A DNA stretch of 64,000 nt from Flavobacteriaceae bacterium (GCA_947483075.1 CANKLE010000001.1:186001-250000); one strand, 5' to 3'. Numbered from the stretch's first letter, positions 1 through 8,710 are shown. Notes: generated from the letters alone by a model not told the origin. Numbers and translations are program-made.

Positions 1-1
1 G

Positions 2-751
2 GTGGCCTTTACTAAAATTACAGGCTTATATAAATTTTTCCCCTCTTGGTCTATATTCACAAAGTATTATGCCCAGCAGCTATTGCCCAACCAAACGGGC
101 CAGGTCGAGATTTTGGTAGGTGCTTTCTTGTTTATGCGAAAAGCAGTTTATGATGAAGTGGGTGGCTTTGACGAAGGCTGTTTTATGTATGCCGACGATA
201 TCGATTTGAGTTACAGTATACTTCAAAAAGGCTATACCAATTGGTATTTTGGCGAAACCACCGTGATTCATTACAAAGGCGAAAGTACCTTGCGCGACGA
301 GAAATACATGCGTCGCTTTCAAGAAGCCATGCAGTTTTTTTACCAGAAGCATTTTGGTCAATCGTTTTTTTCTTGGTTTTTGATGCAAGGTTTGCGACTG
401 GGCGCTTTTTTGTTTTCGCTACAAAAGAAACAGCAAGCAGTAACCCAAACCAAACCAATTCGTTCTTATGTGTTGGTCTCCAATCAGGAAGCTTTGCGAG
501 ACAGTTTAGCCAAAAAACTACAGGCAACCGTCATTCGTACTGCTCAGCCCCAAGTTAAAGAAGTTCTACCTCAGCAAGAAGTTGTTTTTGACGCAGATTT
601 TATCTCAAATAAAGCTTGTATTGCTCAGATGAAACAATTGGCAGCGGCAGCTGTAACTTTCAAAATTAAACCCAAAAATGCGCAATATATAATTGGGAGC
701 AACCACAGCAATGACCGAGGCACCGTGATTTCTTGGGATGATTTGAAATAA
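2..751 (+). CDS. Glycosyltransferase family 2, C-terminal part (5' end outside window)
   Basis: This is the end of a GT-A type family 2 glycosyltransferase, which transfers a sugar from an activated donor to a surface polysaccharide or glycan at the inner face of the membrane. The visible part has the acceptor-side motif GGFDEGCFMYADDIDLSY and the following HYKGES segment, both typical of rhamnosyltransferase-like GT2 enzymes. The nucleotide-binding N-terminal half lies before base 1, so the GTG at position 2 is not the real start. The last 120 residues are a less conserved tail. The gene at 47385-48380 has the same architecture. Donor and acceptor cannot be told from the sequence. Confidence 0.85.
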   Translation: MAFTKITGLYKFFPSWSIFTKYYAQQLLPNQTGQVEILVGAFLFMRKAVYDEVGGFDEGCFMYADDIDLSYSILQKGYTNWYFGETTVIHYKGESTLRDEKYMRRFQEAMQFFYQKHFGQSFFSWFLMQGLRLGAFLFSLQKKQQAVTQTKPIRSYVLVSNQEALRDSLAKKLQATVIRTAQPQVKEVLPQQEVVFDADFISNKACIAQMKQLAAAAVTFKIKPKNAQYIIGSNHSNDRGTVISWDDLK

Positions 752-849
752 AAAATATTCCCCTGAAATTTGAATAATTCGTATACAAACAAGATTAAAT
801 TTAGTATTTTCGCAAGCAATAAATAAAAAGAGACCATTGGGTTACAACT

Positions 850-2154
850 ATGGCAAAATTTGAATTAAAACTCCCGAAAATGGGAGAGAGTGTTGCCGAG
901 GCAACGATTACCAATTGGTTAAAAGAAGTAGGGGATACCATTGCTGCCGATGAAGCGGTTTTGGAAATTGCCACCGATAAGGTAGACAGTGAAGTTCCCT
1001 CAGAAGTGTCGGGCATTTTGGTTCAGAAATTGTTTGGTAAAGACGATTTAGTTCAAGTAGGCCAAACCATTGCCATTATTGAAACCGAGGCGGCGTCTGC
1101 TGCTCCAGTAGAAGTTCCTGTGGTAGAACAAGCTGCAGAAGCGGTTATGCAAACGGTGGTAAGTGCACAAGAATCTATAGCTGCTCCCGCATTAGCCACA
1201 GATTATAGTCAGTCAGACAAATTTTATTCTCCTTTAGTAAAAAATATAGCCAAACAAGAAGGGATCTCTTTGGCACAATTAGACCAAATTTCGGGTACCG
1301 GAAAAGATGGTCGCGTAACCAAAAACGACATTTTGGCTTTTATTGCTCAAGGTCCAACTGCAACCCAATCCGTTCAGCCTGTTGCTGCCAAATTGGCTTC
1401 AGCTGAAACATCAGTTTCCAAGGCGATGCCCGTTTCGGTAAACGGCCAAGACGAAATGATCGAAATGGACCGCATGCGCAAGCTCATTTCGGGCTATATG
1501 GTTCAATCCTTGCAAACTTCAGCACACGTACAATCGTTTATCGAAGTAGACGTGACGGCTATTTGGGATTGGCGAGAGAAAAATAAAAATGCCTTTGAAA
1601 AACGCGAGGGCGAAAAACTCACCTTTACGCCCATATTCATGGAGCTTATTGCGCGCGCTTTAAAGGATTTCCCGATGATGAACATCTCGGTTGAAGGCGA
1701 TTACATCATCAAAAAGAAAAACATCAACTTGGGGATGGCTGCGGCACTTCCCAACGGAAACTTAATTGTTCCGGTGATCAAAAATGCCGATCAACTCAAT
1801 TTGTTGGGCATGGCCAAAGCGGTCAATGATTTGGGTAGTCGAGCTAAAGCCGGCAAACTCAAACCAGACGACACCCAAGGCGGAACCTATACGGTAACCA
1901 ACGTGGGCACTTTTGGCAGTGTGTTTGGTACACCCATCATCAACCAGCCGCAAGTAGGAATCTTGGCGTTGGGCGCCATTCGCAAAGTACCTGCCGTAAT
2001 CGAAACCCCAGAAGGTGATTTTATTGGCATCCGCAAAAAAATGTTCTTGTCACACAGTTACGATCACCGCGTAGTGGATGGGGCGCTTGGCGGAAGCTTC
2101 GTGAAACGCGTGGCCGAATACATGGAAGCTTTTGATGAAAACCGGAGTTTTTAA
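850..2154 (+). CDS. Dihydrolipoamide acyltransferase (E2) of a 2-oxo acid dehydrogenase complex
   Basis: This is the E2 core of a 2-oxo acid dehydrogenase complex: it moves the acyl group from lipoamide to CoA. The 434 residues show an N-terminal lipoyl domain (about 1-78) with the lipoylated lysine in ATDKVDSEV (K44). An Ala/Pro/Val-rich linker follows, then an E3-binding domain (about 126-163, SPLVKNIAKQEG and GKDGRVTKNDI) and a C-terminal catalytic domain ending in SYDHRVVDGALGG (H406, D410). The E1 and E3 genes are not adjacent, which is common in Flavobacteria. Sequence alone does not separate the branched-chain, pyruvate and 2-oxoglutarate versions; a single lipoyl domain and lone gene make the branched-chain type most likely. 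A terminator follows. Confidence 0.92.
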   Translation: MAKFELKLPKMGESVAEATITNWLKEVGDTIAADEAVLEIATDKVDSEVPSEVSGILVQKLFGKDDLVQVGQTIAIIETEAASAAPVEVPVVEQAAEAVMQTVVSAQESIAAPALATDYSQSDKFYSPLVKNIAKQEGISLAQLDQISGTGKDGRVTKNDILAFIAQGPTATQSVQPVAAKLASAETSVSKAMPVSVNGQDEMIEMDRMRKLISGYMVQSLQTSAHVQSFIEVDVTAIWDWREKNKNAFEKREGEKLTFTPIFMELIARALKDFPMMNISVEGDYIIKKKNINLGMAAALPNGNLIVPVIKNADQLNLLGMAKAVNDLGSRAKAGKLKPDDTQGGTYTVTNVGTFGSVFGTPIINQPQVGILALGAIRKVPAVIETPEGDFIGIRKKMFLSHSYDHRVVDGALGGSFVKRVAEYMEAFDENRSF

Positions 2155-2186
2155 TTAATAATTAAAAATGAATAATTAAAAATGAT

Positions 2187-2211
2187 GCCTCTTGAAAAAG
2201 GGGCTTTTTTT
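2187..2211 (+). terminator. Rho-independent terminator after the E2 gene
   Basis: GCCTCTT (2187-2193) pairs with AAGGGGC (2198-2204), with one G-U pair, and is followed by seven T residues. Confidence 0.75.
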
Positions 2212-2396
2212 GTTTCTAAAATCAATATAATAGGAGAAATCAACACAATCTAAACATTTCCAAATCTTCAAATCTTCAAGTTTCAAACAAAAGTTCTAGA
2301 ATACTCAAGAACGGAGAACCGACAACTGATAACCCACAACAGACAACAGCTTCAATTATTCATTTTTCATTATTAAGTATACATTCTTAATTATCC
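2212..2396. other. Low-complexity intergenic filler
   Basis: There is no coding potential here. The stretch has three simple-sequence flavours that recur elsewhere in the window: AATCTTCAAATCTTCAAG-like runs (compare 37330-37370 and 48860-48895), an ACCGACAACTGATAACC-like CAAC-rich run, and TTCATTTTTCATTATTAA AT-rich sequence (compare 38526-38560). Such scattered filler is common between Flavobacteriaceae genes. No hairpin or operator was seen. Confidence 0.5.
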
Positions 2397-2404
2397 TATC
2401 TTTG
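2397..2404 (+). promoter_or_regulatory. -7 element TATCTTTG for the exonuclease gene
   Basis: This is an exact match to the Bacteroidota -7 consensus TAnnTTTG, 18 nt before the ATG at 2423. No TTG was found at the usual -33 distance. Confidence 0.6.
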
Positions 2405-2422
2405 GTCCTCTAAAAATTCACC

Positions 2423-3196
2423 ATGGAACTCAAACTCAATAAACCCATTTGCTTTTTTGATCTCGAAACCACCGGCATTGAAGTGGCCAAAGACCGTATT
2501 GTTGAAATTTCTATTTTAAAAGTATTTCCCAACGGCACCCAAGAAAGCAAAACTTGGTTGGTGAATCCCGAAATGCGCATACCCGATGTCGTGATTGCCG
2601 TGCACGGTATTACGAATGAAAAAGTGGCCAATGAACCTACGTTCAGTCAGTTGGCGCCACAAATACACCACATGATCAAAGACTCCGATTTGGCCGGATT
2701 TAACTCCGATCGTTTTGATATTCCGTTATTGGTCGAAGAATTACTGCGCGCTGGGGTTGATTTTGACATGAAAAATCGTGTGTCGGTAGATGTGCAAACC
2801 CTCTTTCACAAAAAAGAAGAACGCACCCTGAGTGCCGCTTTGAAATTTTACTGCGGAAAATCGTTAGAAAATGCGCATTCGGCCGAGGCCGATACGATGG
2901 CGACCTTCGAAATATTAAAAGCCCAATTGGATCGTTATCCCGATTTGGAAAACGACATGAAGAGTTTGTCTGAATTTACGACACGCAAGAAAAGCGTTGA
3001 TTTTGCCGGATTTATCGCCTTGGATACCGAAGGGCAAGAGGTTTTTGCTTTTGGGAAACACAAAGGCGTTCGTGTAGAAAAAGTATTAGAAGACGAGCCC
3101 GGTTATTTTGGCTGGATTCAAAACGCCGATTTTCCGTTGTATACCAAAAAAGTACTCACGGGTATTAAACTGAGAAAATTAAACAACAAGTTCTAG
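2423..3196 (+). CDS. 3'-5' exonuclease, DnaQ/ExoX-like (DEDDh)
   Basis: This is a DEDDh exonuclease like the proofreading subunit of DNA polymerase III or ExoX. Exo I is FFDLETTG (D13, E15), Exo II is GFNSDRFDIPLL (N94, D99) and Exo III is HSAEADTMA (H152, D157). After the nuclease domain (about 1-175) comes a C-terminal segment with FAFGKHKGVRVEKV (about 209-250), like the DUF3820 tail of ExoX-type proteins. It is therefore probably a repair or trimming nuclease rather than a dedicated epsilon subunit. The next gene starts 5 nt downstream, suggesting co-transcription with the FAH-family and Hpt genes. Confidence 0.85.
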   Translation: MELKLNKPICFFDLETTGIEVAKDRIVEISILKVFPNGTQESKTWLVNPEMRIPDVVIAVHGITNEKVANEPTFSQLAPQIHHMIKDSDLAGFNSDRFDIPLLVEELLRAGVDFDMKNRVSVDVQTLFHKKEERTLSAALKFYCGKSLENAHSAEADTMATFEILKAQLDRYPDLENDMKSLSEFTTRKKSVDFAGFIALDTEGQEVFAFGKHKGVRVEKVLEDEPGYFGWIQNADFPLYTKKVLTGIKLRKLNNKF

Positions 3197-3201
3197 AAGG
3201 C

Positions 3202-3813
3202 ATGAAAATTATTTGCATTGGCAGAAACTATGTGAAGCACATTGAGGAGTTGCAAAACGAGCGACCTGCAGAGCCGGTGGTGTTTTTGAAGCCCGATTCG
3301 GCGGTATTGCTCAAACAGCATCCGTTTGTGATTCCGGCTTTCTCTAGCGACATTCACCACGAAGTAGAGTTGTTGGTTAAGATTTCGAAAGTAGGGAAAT
3401 ACATTGACCCCAAATTTGCCCATCAGTATTACGACGAAATTGGTTTGGGCATCGATTTTACCGCGCGCGATTTGCAACAACAGCTCAAAGACAAGGGTTT
3501 GCCATGGGAAAAAGCCAAAGCCTTCGACGGTTCGGCAGTAATTGGCGAGTTTAGATCAAAAAAACTTTTTAGTTCCCCGGAAAACATTATTTTTGAATTG
3601 AAAAATAACGGTCAAACGGTTCAACAGGGGAATTCGGGTTTGATGTTGTGGAATATAGATGAACTCATTGCGCACGTTTCCCAATTTTTTACGTTAAAAA
3701 TAGGGGACGTTATTTTTACCGGAACTCCCGAAGGCGTGGCAAAAGTAATGCCAAACGATGTGTTGGAAGGGTTTCTCGAAAACGAAAAAGTATTCAGAAT
3801 AAACATAAAATAG
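3202..3813 (+). CDS. Fumarylacetoacetate hydrolase (FAH) family protein
   Basis: The 203 residues match the short, single-domain FAH fold (YcgM/FAHD1-like), whose members act as acylpyruvate hydrolases or oxaloacetate decarboxylases. The start has IGRNYVKH. Metal ligands are expected in HHEVELLVKI (E54, E56) and GIDFTARDLQ (D85), followed by the conserved KGLPWEKAKAFDGSAV. The C-terminal GDVIFTGTPEGV loop is also typical. Length fits the family. It lies 5 nt after the exonuclease and 1 nt before the Hpt gene. The exact substrate is not determinable; acylpyruvase or oxaloacetate decarboxylase activity is most likely. Confidence 0.85.
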   Translation: MKIICIGRNYVKHIEELQNERPAEPVVFLKPDSAVLLKQHPFVIPAFSSDIHHEVELLVKISKVGKYIDPKFAHQYYDEIGLGIDFTARDLQQQLKDKGLPWEKAKAFDGSAVIGEFRSKKLFSSPENIIFELKNNGQTVQQGNSGLMLWNIDELIAHVSQFFTLKIGDVIFTGTPEGVAKVMPNDVLEGFLENEKVFRINIK

Positions 3814-3814
3814 T

Positions 3815-4159
3815 ATGGCTTTACATTACAATTTAGCAAAAGTATATGCACTATCTGACAATGATCCAGAGTTTGTGCATCAAATCATTTCGTTGTTTGT
3901 TTCTGAAGTTCCTCTTGATTTGAAGCAGGTAAAAACAGGCGTGAAAGAAGGCGATCACAAATTGGCCTACAGTTATGCACACAAAATTAAACCAACTTTA
4001 GATTTATTGGGAATGGATGTGGCTTTTCAAGAGATCTTGCAAATAGAAGCTTGGACCAAAGCCGAAGGAAAAAAGAAAGAAATTAAACCGGTTTTTGACA
4101 GCGTGGAAGCTCAAATCGAAAAAGCCGTAAAAGAAATTAGCAAAGATTTCAATTTGTAA
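3815..4159 (+). CDS. Stand-alone histidine phosphotransfer (Hpt) protein
   Basis: The protein has 114 residues and is all helical in appearance. YSYAHKIKPTLDLLGM carries the phospho-accepting histidine (H56) with the usual K two residues later and a Gly on the next turn. Hpt proteins relay phosphate between a hybrid histidine kinase and a response regulator in the cytoplasm. No partner kinase is adjacent; the nearest two-component pair is at 20503-22629 on the other strand, and that kinase has no receiver domain, so there is no direct evidence they work together. The gene starts 1 nt after the FAH-family stop codon, implying translational coupling. Confidence 0.82.
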   Translation: MALHYNLAKVYALSDNDPEFVHQIISLFVSEVPLDLKQVKTGVKEGDHKLAYSYAHKIKPTLDLLGMDVAFQEILQIEAWTKAEGKKKEIKPVFDSVEAQIEKAVKEISKDFNL

Positions 4160-4179
4160 TTAAAAATAAAAATCAATAG

Positions 4180-4208
4180 AAAAGGGCTTATAATCAAGCT
4201 CTTTTTTT
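4180..4208 (+). terminator. Probable weak terminator between the Hpt gene and cinA
   Basis: AGGGCTT and AAGCTCT can pair (with G-U) around ATAATC and are followed by a T7 run. The stem is short. cinA begins 18 nt later, so read-through is plausible. Confidence 0.45.
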
Positions 4209-4225
4209 ATGAAATCAAACAAGTA

Positions 4226-5479
4226 ATGAAAGCAGCAATTCTTACCATAGGCGATGAAATTTTAATTGGCCAAATTGTGGATACCAATTCGGGTTTTATA
4301 GCCAAATCCTTAGATAAAATTGGCATTGAAGTGTGTGAAATGCAATCGATAGCCGATGACAAAACAGCGATTTTGGAAGCCTTTGGGCGTTTTCAAAATC
4401 GAGTCGATCTTGTTTTGATTACGGGCGGTTTAGGACCAACCAAAGACGACATTACCAAACATACCTTTTGTGAATATTTTGAAGACCAATTGCAGCGCAA
4501 TAGGGCAGTGGAGGAGCACGTAATTCGGTTGTTTCAAGAAAAACTCAATTTGGTGGCTACCCAAGTAAACAAAGACCAAGCCTTGTTGCCGTCGCGTGCC
4601 GAAGTGTTGCACAACGAATTTGGTACCGCTCCAGGCATGTGGCTGCGCAAAGACCAAACCGTTTTTGTTTCAATGCCCGGCGTGCCTTATGAAATGAAGG
4701 CCATTGTAACCAATGAGTTGGTGCCCAAATTGGTGCGCGAATACCAACGGCCGTATATCATTCACCAAACTATCTTAACCTATGGGCAGGGCGAAAGTCG
4801 CATCGCCGAACGCATCGAAGACTGGGAAAATAACTTGCCTGCTTTTATTAAATTAGCCTATTTACCTAGTCCTGGAAAGGTTCGTTTGCGTTTGTCGGCA
4901 AGAGGAACAGACAAATCAGTTTTAGAAAAAGCACTCAAAGAAAACATTGATCAACTCAAAACATTAATCGGAGAAATCATCGTTGGTTTTGAAGAAGAAG
5001 ATACTATAGAAGTTGTTGTGGGCCGTTTGCTTCAAAAACAGCACCTCACAGTAGCTACTGCCGAGAGTTGTACCGGAGGAAAAATTAGCCAAGTAATCAG
5101 CAGTGTGCCGGGTGCCTCGGCCTATTTTAAAGGCAGTGTGGTTTGCTACGCAACAGCCGTAAAAGAAGAAGTGCTGGGCCTCGATCCGCTGCTTATCCAA
5201 ACAGCAGGCTTAGTAAGTGCTGCTGTGGCGGTTCAGATGGCCGAAAAGGTACGCCGACTGCTGAAATCGGATTTTGCTATTGCAACCACGGGTAATGCTG
5301 GGCCAAGTTTGGGCGACGAATCGGTGCCATTGGGAACAGTTTTTATTGCGATAGCATCGGCACAAGAAACAGTTGTTGAGCGCTTTAGTTTTGGTCAGCC
5401 CCGAGAAAAAGTAATCGATATTGCGGTGAATAAAAGTTTGGAACTGCTGCAAAAAGAAATTTTAAAAAATCTAGTTTAA
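4226..5479 (+). CDS. cinA: CinA family competence/damage-inducible protein, nicotinamide-nucleotide amidase
   Basis: This is full-length CinA (417 residues). An N-terminal MoCF-like domain begins [19 protein letters not shown] and contains [12 protein letters not shown]-terminal PncC-type amidohydrolase domain has [30 protein letters not shown] and TTGNAGPS. The C-terminal domain deamidates nicotinamide mononucleotide in pyridine nucleotide salvage; the N-terminal domain acts as an ADP-ribose or NMN pyrophosphatase in characterised relatives. It sits just upstream of the L28 operon, which has its own promoter. It is functionally related to nadAB at 55842-58291, but they are far apart here. 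Confidence 0.93.
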   Translation: MKAAILTIGDEILIGQIVDTNSGFIAKSLDKIGIEVCEMQSIADDKTAILEAFGRFQNRVDLVLITGGLGPTKDDITKHTFCEYFEDQLQRNRAVEEHVIRLFQEKLNLVATQVNKDQALLPSRAEVLHNEFGTAPGMWLRKDQTVFVSMPGVPYEMKAIVTNELVPKLVREYQRPYIIHQTILTYGQGESRIAERIEDWENNLPAFIKLAYLPSPGKVRLRLSARGTDKSVLEKALKENIDQLKTLIGEIIVGFEEEDTIEVVVGRLLQKQHLTVATAESCTGGKISQVISSVPGASAYFKGSVVCYATAVKEEVLGLDPLLIQTAGLVSAAVAVQMAEKVRRLLKSDFAIATTGNAGPSLGDESVPLGTVFIAIASAQETVVERFSFGQPREKVIDIAVNKSLELLQKEILKNLV

Positions 5480-5483
5480 TTAT

Positions 5484-5514
5484 TTTGGATATAGGTTTAT
5501 TTTTCTTTTATTTG
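5484..5514 (+). promoter_or_regulatory. Promoter of the rpmB-rpmG operon
   Basis: TTTG (5484-5487), a 19-nt spacer and TTTATTTG (5507-5514) follow the Bacteroidota -33/-7 layout, with one mismatch to TAnnTTTG. Transcription would start near 5520, about 30 nt before rpmB. Confidence 0.65.
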
Positions 5515-5550
5515 CACCCTCGAATTGAATAACGATAAAAGATAAGCATA

Positions 5551-5787
5551 ATGTCAAGAGTTTGTGACCTTACAGGTAAAAGAGCGATGGTGGGAAATAA
5601 CGTTTCTCACGCGATGAACAAAACCAAAAGAAAGTTCTCTGTGAACTTGGTTAAAAAACGTTTTTATCTTCCAGAAGAAGACAGATGGATTACCCTAAGA
5701 GTAGCTGCATCTACAGTTAAAACAATCAATAAAAATGGAATCGCTGCTGTTTTGAAAAAAGCACAAGCTAACGGATTCATTAAATAA
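5551..5787 (+). CDS. rpmB: 50S ribosomal protein L28 (bL28)
   Basis: The protein has 78 residues and begins with [20 protein letters not shown], the L28 signature, followed by [10 protein letters not shown]. bL28 is a large-subunit protein. It is the first gene of a compact operon with rpmG 27 nt downstream and the DUF4295 gene after that, an order conserved in Flavobacteria. A promoter with a 19-nt spacer precedes it. Confidence 0.97.
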   Translation: MSRVCDLTGKRAMVGNNVSHAMNKTKRKFSVNLVKKRFYLPEEDRWITLRVAASTVKTINKNGIAAVLKKAQANGFIK

Positions 5788-5814
5788 TCCTTCCAAAAGT
5801 AAATAGATAGCAAG

Positions 5815-5997
5815 ATGGCAAAGAAAGGCAATAGAATTCAAGTGATATTAGAATGTACAGAACACAAAACATCAGGTGTTCCAGGAACTTCTCGTTACAT
5901 CACGACCAAGAACAAAAAAAATACACCCGATCGTTTAGAAATTAAAAAATTCAACCCGATTTTGAAGCGTGTAACTGTTCACAAAGAAATTAAATAA
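5815..5997 (+). CDS. rpmG: 50S ribosomal protein L33 (bL33)
   Basis: The protein has 60 residues, with [11 protein letters not shown] and [19 protein letters not shown], the core of bL33. The zinc-ribbon cysteine pairs of C+ type L33 are absent: only one Cys is present, so this is a zinc-free (C-) version. It is the second gene of the rpmB operon. Confidence 0.96.
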
Positions 5998-6044
5998 TAA
6001 TAAGAAGCTTTTAGTATAAAGTTTCAACACAAAATAATTGAATC

Positions 6045-6197
6045 ATGGCAAAGAAAACCGTAGCATCGTTACAAACATCTTCAAAAAGATTATCAAAAGC
6101 TATCAAAATGGTAAAATCGCCTAAATCAGGTGCATACACTTTTGTAGAAGCAATTATGACTCCAGAAGAAGTGGATGAGTTCTTGAGAAAGAAATAA
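6045..6197 (+). CDS. DUF4295 family protein, a Bacteroidota-specific ribosomal protein (probably bL38)
   Basis: This 50-residue basic protein starts MAKKTVASLQTSSKRLSKA and ends EEVDEFLRKK. It follows rpmG by 47 nt and is followed by a terminator. The family (DUF4295) is confined to Bacteroidota and is typically encoded after L28-L33. From memory, the Flavobacterium johnsoniae ribosome structure revealed a lineage-specific large-subunit protein named bL38 that I believe is this family; the assignment should be confirmed. The start is the only ATG that gives the conserved N terminus. Confidence 0.88.
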   Translation: MAKKTVASLQTSSKRLSKAIKMVKSPKSGAYTFVEAIMTPEEVDEFLRKK

Positions 6198-6216
6198 TTT
6201 TTCACACAGTATATAG

Positions 6217-6247
6217 AAGGCTACTTTCATTCGGAAGTAGCTTTTTT
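6217..6247 (+). terminator. Terminator of the rpmB-rpmG-DUF4295 operon
   Basis: GCTACTT (6220-6226) pairs with AAGTAGC (6235-6241) around an 8-nt loop, followed by T6. ftsY starts 50 nt later. Confidence 0.8.
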
Positions 6248-6297
6248 ATTTTTATATTTATCCCATTATAGATTTCACGTAGACAAGTAGTTTTCCC

Positions 6298-7278
6298 ATG
6301 AGTTTTTTTAAAAGAATATTTTCCTCTTCCAAAATAGACCCCAGCACCAGCGAAGAGGCCAAACAAACCTTAGACAAAGGGCTTGAAAAGTCTAAAACCA
6401 GCTTTTTCAGTAAGCTAACAAAAGCGGTAGCCGGGAAGTCAAAAGTAGACGATGAGGTTTTAGATAACTTAGAAGAGATTTTGGTTTCGTCTGATGTAGG
6501 CGTAGCCACGACCCTAAAAATTATTCAGCGCATCGAAAAACGCGTAGCGGCCAATAAATATTTGGGCACCGAAGAATTGAATCTGATACTTCGCGAAGAA
6601 ATATCGGCCTTATTGGCTGAAACCAATACAGAAAATGCCACCGATTTCGAAATCCCGACTACAGCAAAGCCTTATGTAATTATGGTGGTAGGAGTAAACG
6701 GTGTGGGAAAAACAACTACCATTGGTAAGATGGCCAGTCAATACAAGAAAGCGGGTTATAAAGTGGTTTTGGGAGCGGCAGACACCTTTAGAGCAGCTGC
6801 CATCGATCAGTTGCAAGTATGGGCTGATCGCGTGGGCGTTCCTTTGGTAAAACAACAAATGGGTAGTGATCCGGCTTCGGTTGCTTTTGATACCTTACAA
6901 TCAGCAGTGGCGCAAAAAGCCGATATCGTAATTATTGATACCGCAGGTCGTTTGCACAATAAAACCCACCTCATGACCGAACTCACCAAGGTGAAACGCG
7001 TAATGCAAAAAGTAGTCGAAACAGCACCCCACGACGTCATGTTGGTATTGGATGGTTCAACCGGTCAAAATGCTTTTGAGCAAGCCAAACAATTTACAGC
7101 AGCCACCGAAGTAAGTTCGTTGGCCGTAACCAAATTAGACGGTACGGCAAAAGGAGGCGTAGTGATTGGGATATCAGATCAATTTCAAATCCCGGTGCGT
7201 TACATAGGCGTAGGCGAGGGAATTGATGATTTGCAGGTGTTTCACAAAACTGAATTTGTTGATTCATTTTTTAATTAA
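6298..7278 (+). CDS. ftsY: Signal recognition particle receptor FtsY
   Basis: This is the SRP receptor GTPase that docks SRP-ribosome complexes at the inner membrane for co-translational insertion. The 326 residues have an NG domain with GVNGVGKTTTIGK (P-loop, about 132-144), GAADTFRAAAIDQL, DTAGRLHNKTHLM and TKLDGTAKGG. The acidic A domain found in E. coli is replaced by a short, mixed-charge N terminus (about 1-45), which is usual in Bacteroidota. The upstream operon ends in a terminator, so ftsY probably has its own promoter. Confidence 0.96.
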   Translation: MSFFKRIFSSSKIDPSTSEEAKQTLDKGLEKSKTSFFSKLTKAVAGKSKVDDEVLDNLEEILVSSDVGVATTLKIIQRIEKRVAANKYLGTEELNLILREEISALLAETNTENATDFEIPTTAKPYVIMVVGVNGVGKTTTIGKMASQYKKAGYKVVLGAADTFRAAAIDQLQVWADRVGVPLVKQQMGSDPASVAFDTLQSAVAQKADIVIIDTAGRLHNKTHLMTELTKVKRVMQKVVETAPHDVMLVLDGSTGQNAFEQAKQFTAATEVSSLAVTKLDGTAKGGVVIGISDQFQIPVRYIGVGEGIDDLQVFHKTEFVDSFFN

Positions 7279-7285
7279 TAGTCAC

Positions 7286-7477
7286 ATGAGTATCATTCAA
7301 AAATTCAAATCAATTAAAGTCCTGAGGCTTATATTTACTGCAATTATTTTAATTTTTGCAGGCAAGATCTTTGATCATTTTCATTTTCAAAATACCGCCT
7401 TAACGATCAATTTGGTTGCTTTTTTCTTGTTTTTTTATAGCATTATATTGGCAATCGAATCCAGAGGCAAGAAGTAA
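7286..7477 (+). CDS. Small two-helix membrane protein
   Basis: The protein has 63 residues. ATG at 7286 begins MSIIQKFKSIKVLRL, followed by two hydrophobic segments (about 16-27 and 38-57) separated by a short HFHFQN stretch, and a basic tail RGKK. The reading frame continues upstream inside ftsY, but a start there would overlap ftsY needlessly; the ATG 7 nt after the ftsY stop is preferred. I do not recognise the family. Its position suggests co-transcription with ftsY and the lipoprotein at 7501. Confidence 0.6.
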   Translation: MSIIQKFKSIKVLRLIFTAIILIFAGKIFDHFHFQNTALTINLVAFFLFFYSIILAIESRGKK

Positions 7478-7500
7478 TTTTCCTTGAAATTTTATTTATC

Positions 7501-7920
7501 ATGAAAAGAGTTCTATGTGTTTTGGCCCTCCAATTGCTTTTGACTTCCTGTCAAACTTCGGTTAGCGAAAAATCGCTAAAAAACCTCAATGGCTACTGGG
7601 AAGTTCAAAAGGTTGTATTTCCCGACGGCAGCGAAAAAATATTGCCACCTAGCGAAACCGATGATTATTACGAATTCAAAAACCAAAAAGGATTCCGCAA
7701 AAAAGTAACGCCCCTGGTTACCGGAAATTACTTAGTCAATGACCTCAATGACGAGTTTGTCTTGACTACTAAAGAAGGCAAGTATTACTTAAATTTCAAA
7801 ACTTTCTTGTCCAAATGGTCGGAGCAAATCAAATCAATCGACGAAAATCAATTGGTGCTCGTGAGTGAAGAGAAATACGAATATCATTACAAAAGACCGC
7901 AACCTTTTTCTCTAAAATAA
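7501..7920 (+). CDS. Small lipoprotein, lipocalin-like
   Basis: The 139-residue precursor has a lipoprotein signal peptide ending LLLTSCQ (lipidated C17). The mature part contains LNGYWEVQKVVFPDGS and alternates short beta-type segments (GNYLVNDLNDEFVLTTKEGKY), resembling lipocalin-like domains of Bacteroidota lipoproteins. It should be anchored in the outer membrane facing the periplasm. No binding partner can be inferred. Its stop codon overlaps the start of the next gene (TAATG at 7918-7922), indicating translational coupling to the DciA-like gene. Confidence 0.7.
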   Translation: MKRVLCVLALQLLLTSCQTSVSEKSLKNLNGYWEVQKVVFPDGSEKILPPSETDDYYEFKNQKGFRKKVTPLVTGNYLVNDLNDEFVLTTKEGKYYLNFKTFLSKWSEQIKSIDENQLVLVSEEKYEYHYKRPQPFSLK

Positions 7921-8216
7921 TGGCAAAACGATTGGGCAACGACAGTGCAATTGGGGCAATCCTAAACGAAATCATCGCCAGCAATAAATTGCAATCTGGT
8001 TTGGACGAGGTGGAGGTAAAAACCGCTTGGTTTGCACTCATGGGAAATGGGGTTGGCACCTACACCAAAGAAGTACAGCTAAAAAATGGCACCCTGTATG
8101 TTTCGTTAAACTCGGCGGTGTTACGAGAAGAATTACACCATGGGCGAGATAAAATTATCGCCATGATCAATGCCGAATGCAAACGCGAAGTAATCAACAA
8201 AGTCATTTTACGATAA
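7920..8216 (+). CDS. DUF721 family protein, DciA-like
   Basis: The protein has 98 residues, with TAWFALMGNGVGTYTKEVQL, LYVSLNSAVLREELHH and KREVINKVIL, the pattern of DUF721. In many bacteria DUF721 proteins (DciA) help load the replicative helicase DnaB where DnaC/DnaI is absent. The protein is shorter than the well-studied forms, having only the KH-like core, as in other Flavobacteria. It starts within the stop codon of the lipoprotein gene and is followed by a strong terminator. Confidence 0.8.
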   Translation: MAKRLGNDSAIGAILNEIIASNKLQSGLDEVEVKTAWFALMGNGVGTYTKEVQLKNGTLYVSLNSAVLREELHHGRDKIIAMINAECKREVINKVILR

Positions 8217-8249
8217 AAAAAGTCCCGTTCTATTGAGCGGGACTTTTTT
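8216..8249. terminator. Bidirectional terminator between the DciA-like gene and ndk
   Basis: AAAAAAGTCCCG and CGGGACTTTTTT form a 12-bp stem including the A/T tails, around a 10-nt loop. It can serve both converging genes. Confidence 0.88.
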
Positions 8250-8265
8250 TATGAGTTGTATCGAT

Positions 8266-8685
8266 TTAGAATTGCTCTCTACCCGAAAAGTGAAAAGCCG
8301 ATTCAATCGCTGCATTTTCATCGCTGTCTGATCCGTGTACGGCATTTTCTCCAATAGAAGCTGCATATCTTTTACGAATAGTTCCATCAGCTGCATCAGC
8401 AGGATTGGTTGCGCCAATTAAGGTTCTGAACGCATCCACCGCATTGTCTTTTTCTAAAATAGCCGCTACGATAGGTCCTCTTGTCATAAATTCTACCAAC
8501 TCCCCAAAAAATGGACGAGCTGCGTGTACCGCATAAAAAGCCTGTGCATCCGCTACTGTAAGTTGTGTAAGTTTCAAGGAAACGATTTTAAAACCCGCTT
8601 CTGTAATCATGTTCAAGATTCCGCCTATGTGCCCGTTTTCTACCGCATCGGGCTTAATCATGGTAAATGTTCTATTCGTTGTCAT
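8266..8685 (-). CDS. ndk: Nucleoside diphosphate kinase
   Basis: This 139-residue NDP kinase equilibrates nucleoside tri- and diphosphates through a phosphohistidine. [17 protein letters not shown] opens the protein, and the catalytic histidine lies in [12 protein letters not shown] (H117). The length is normal. It converges with the DciA-like gene across a shared terminator. A perfect -7 element sits 26 nt upstream. Confidence 0.97.
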   Translation of the reverse strand: MTTNRTFTMIKPDAVENGHIGGILNMITEAGFKIVSLKLTQLTVADAQAFYAVHAARPFFGELVEFMTRGPIVAAILEKDNAVDAFRTLIGATNPADAADGTIRKRYAASIGENAVHGSDSDENAAIESAFHFSGREQF

Positions 8686-8710
8686 GTATTCTTGTTGTTA
8701 AATTTGGCTG

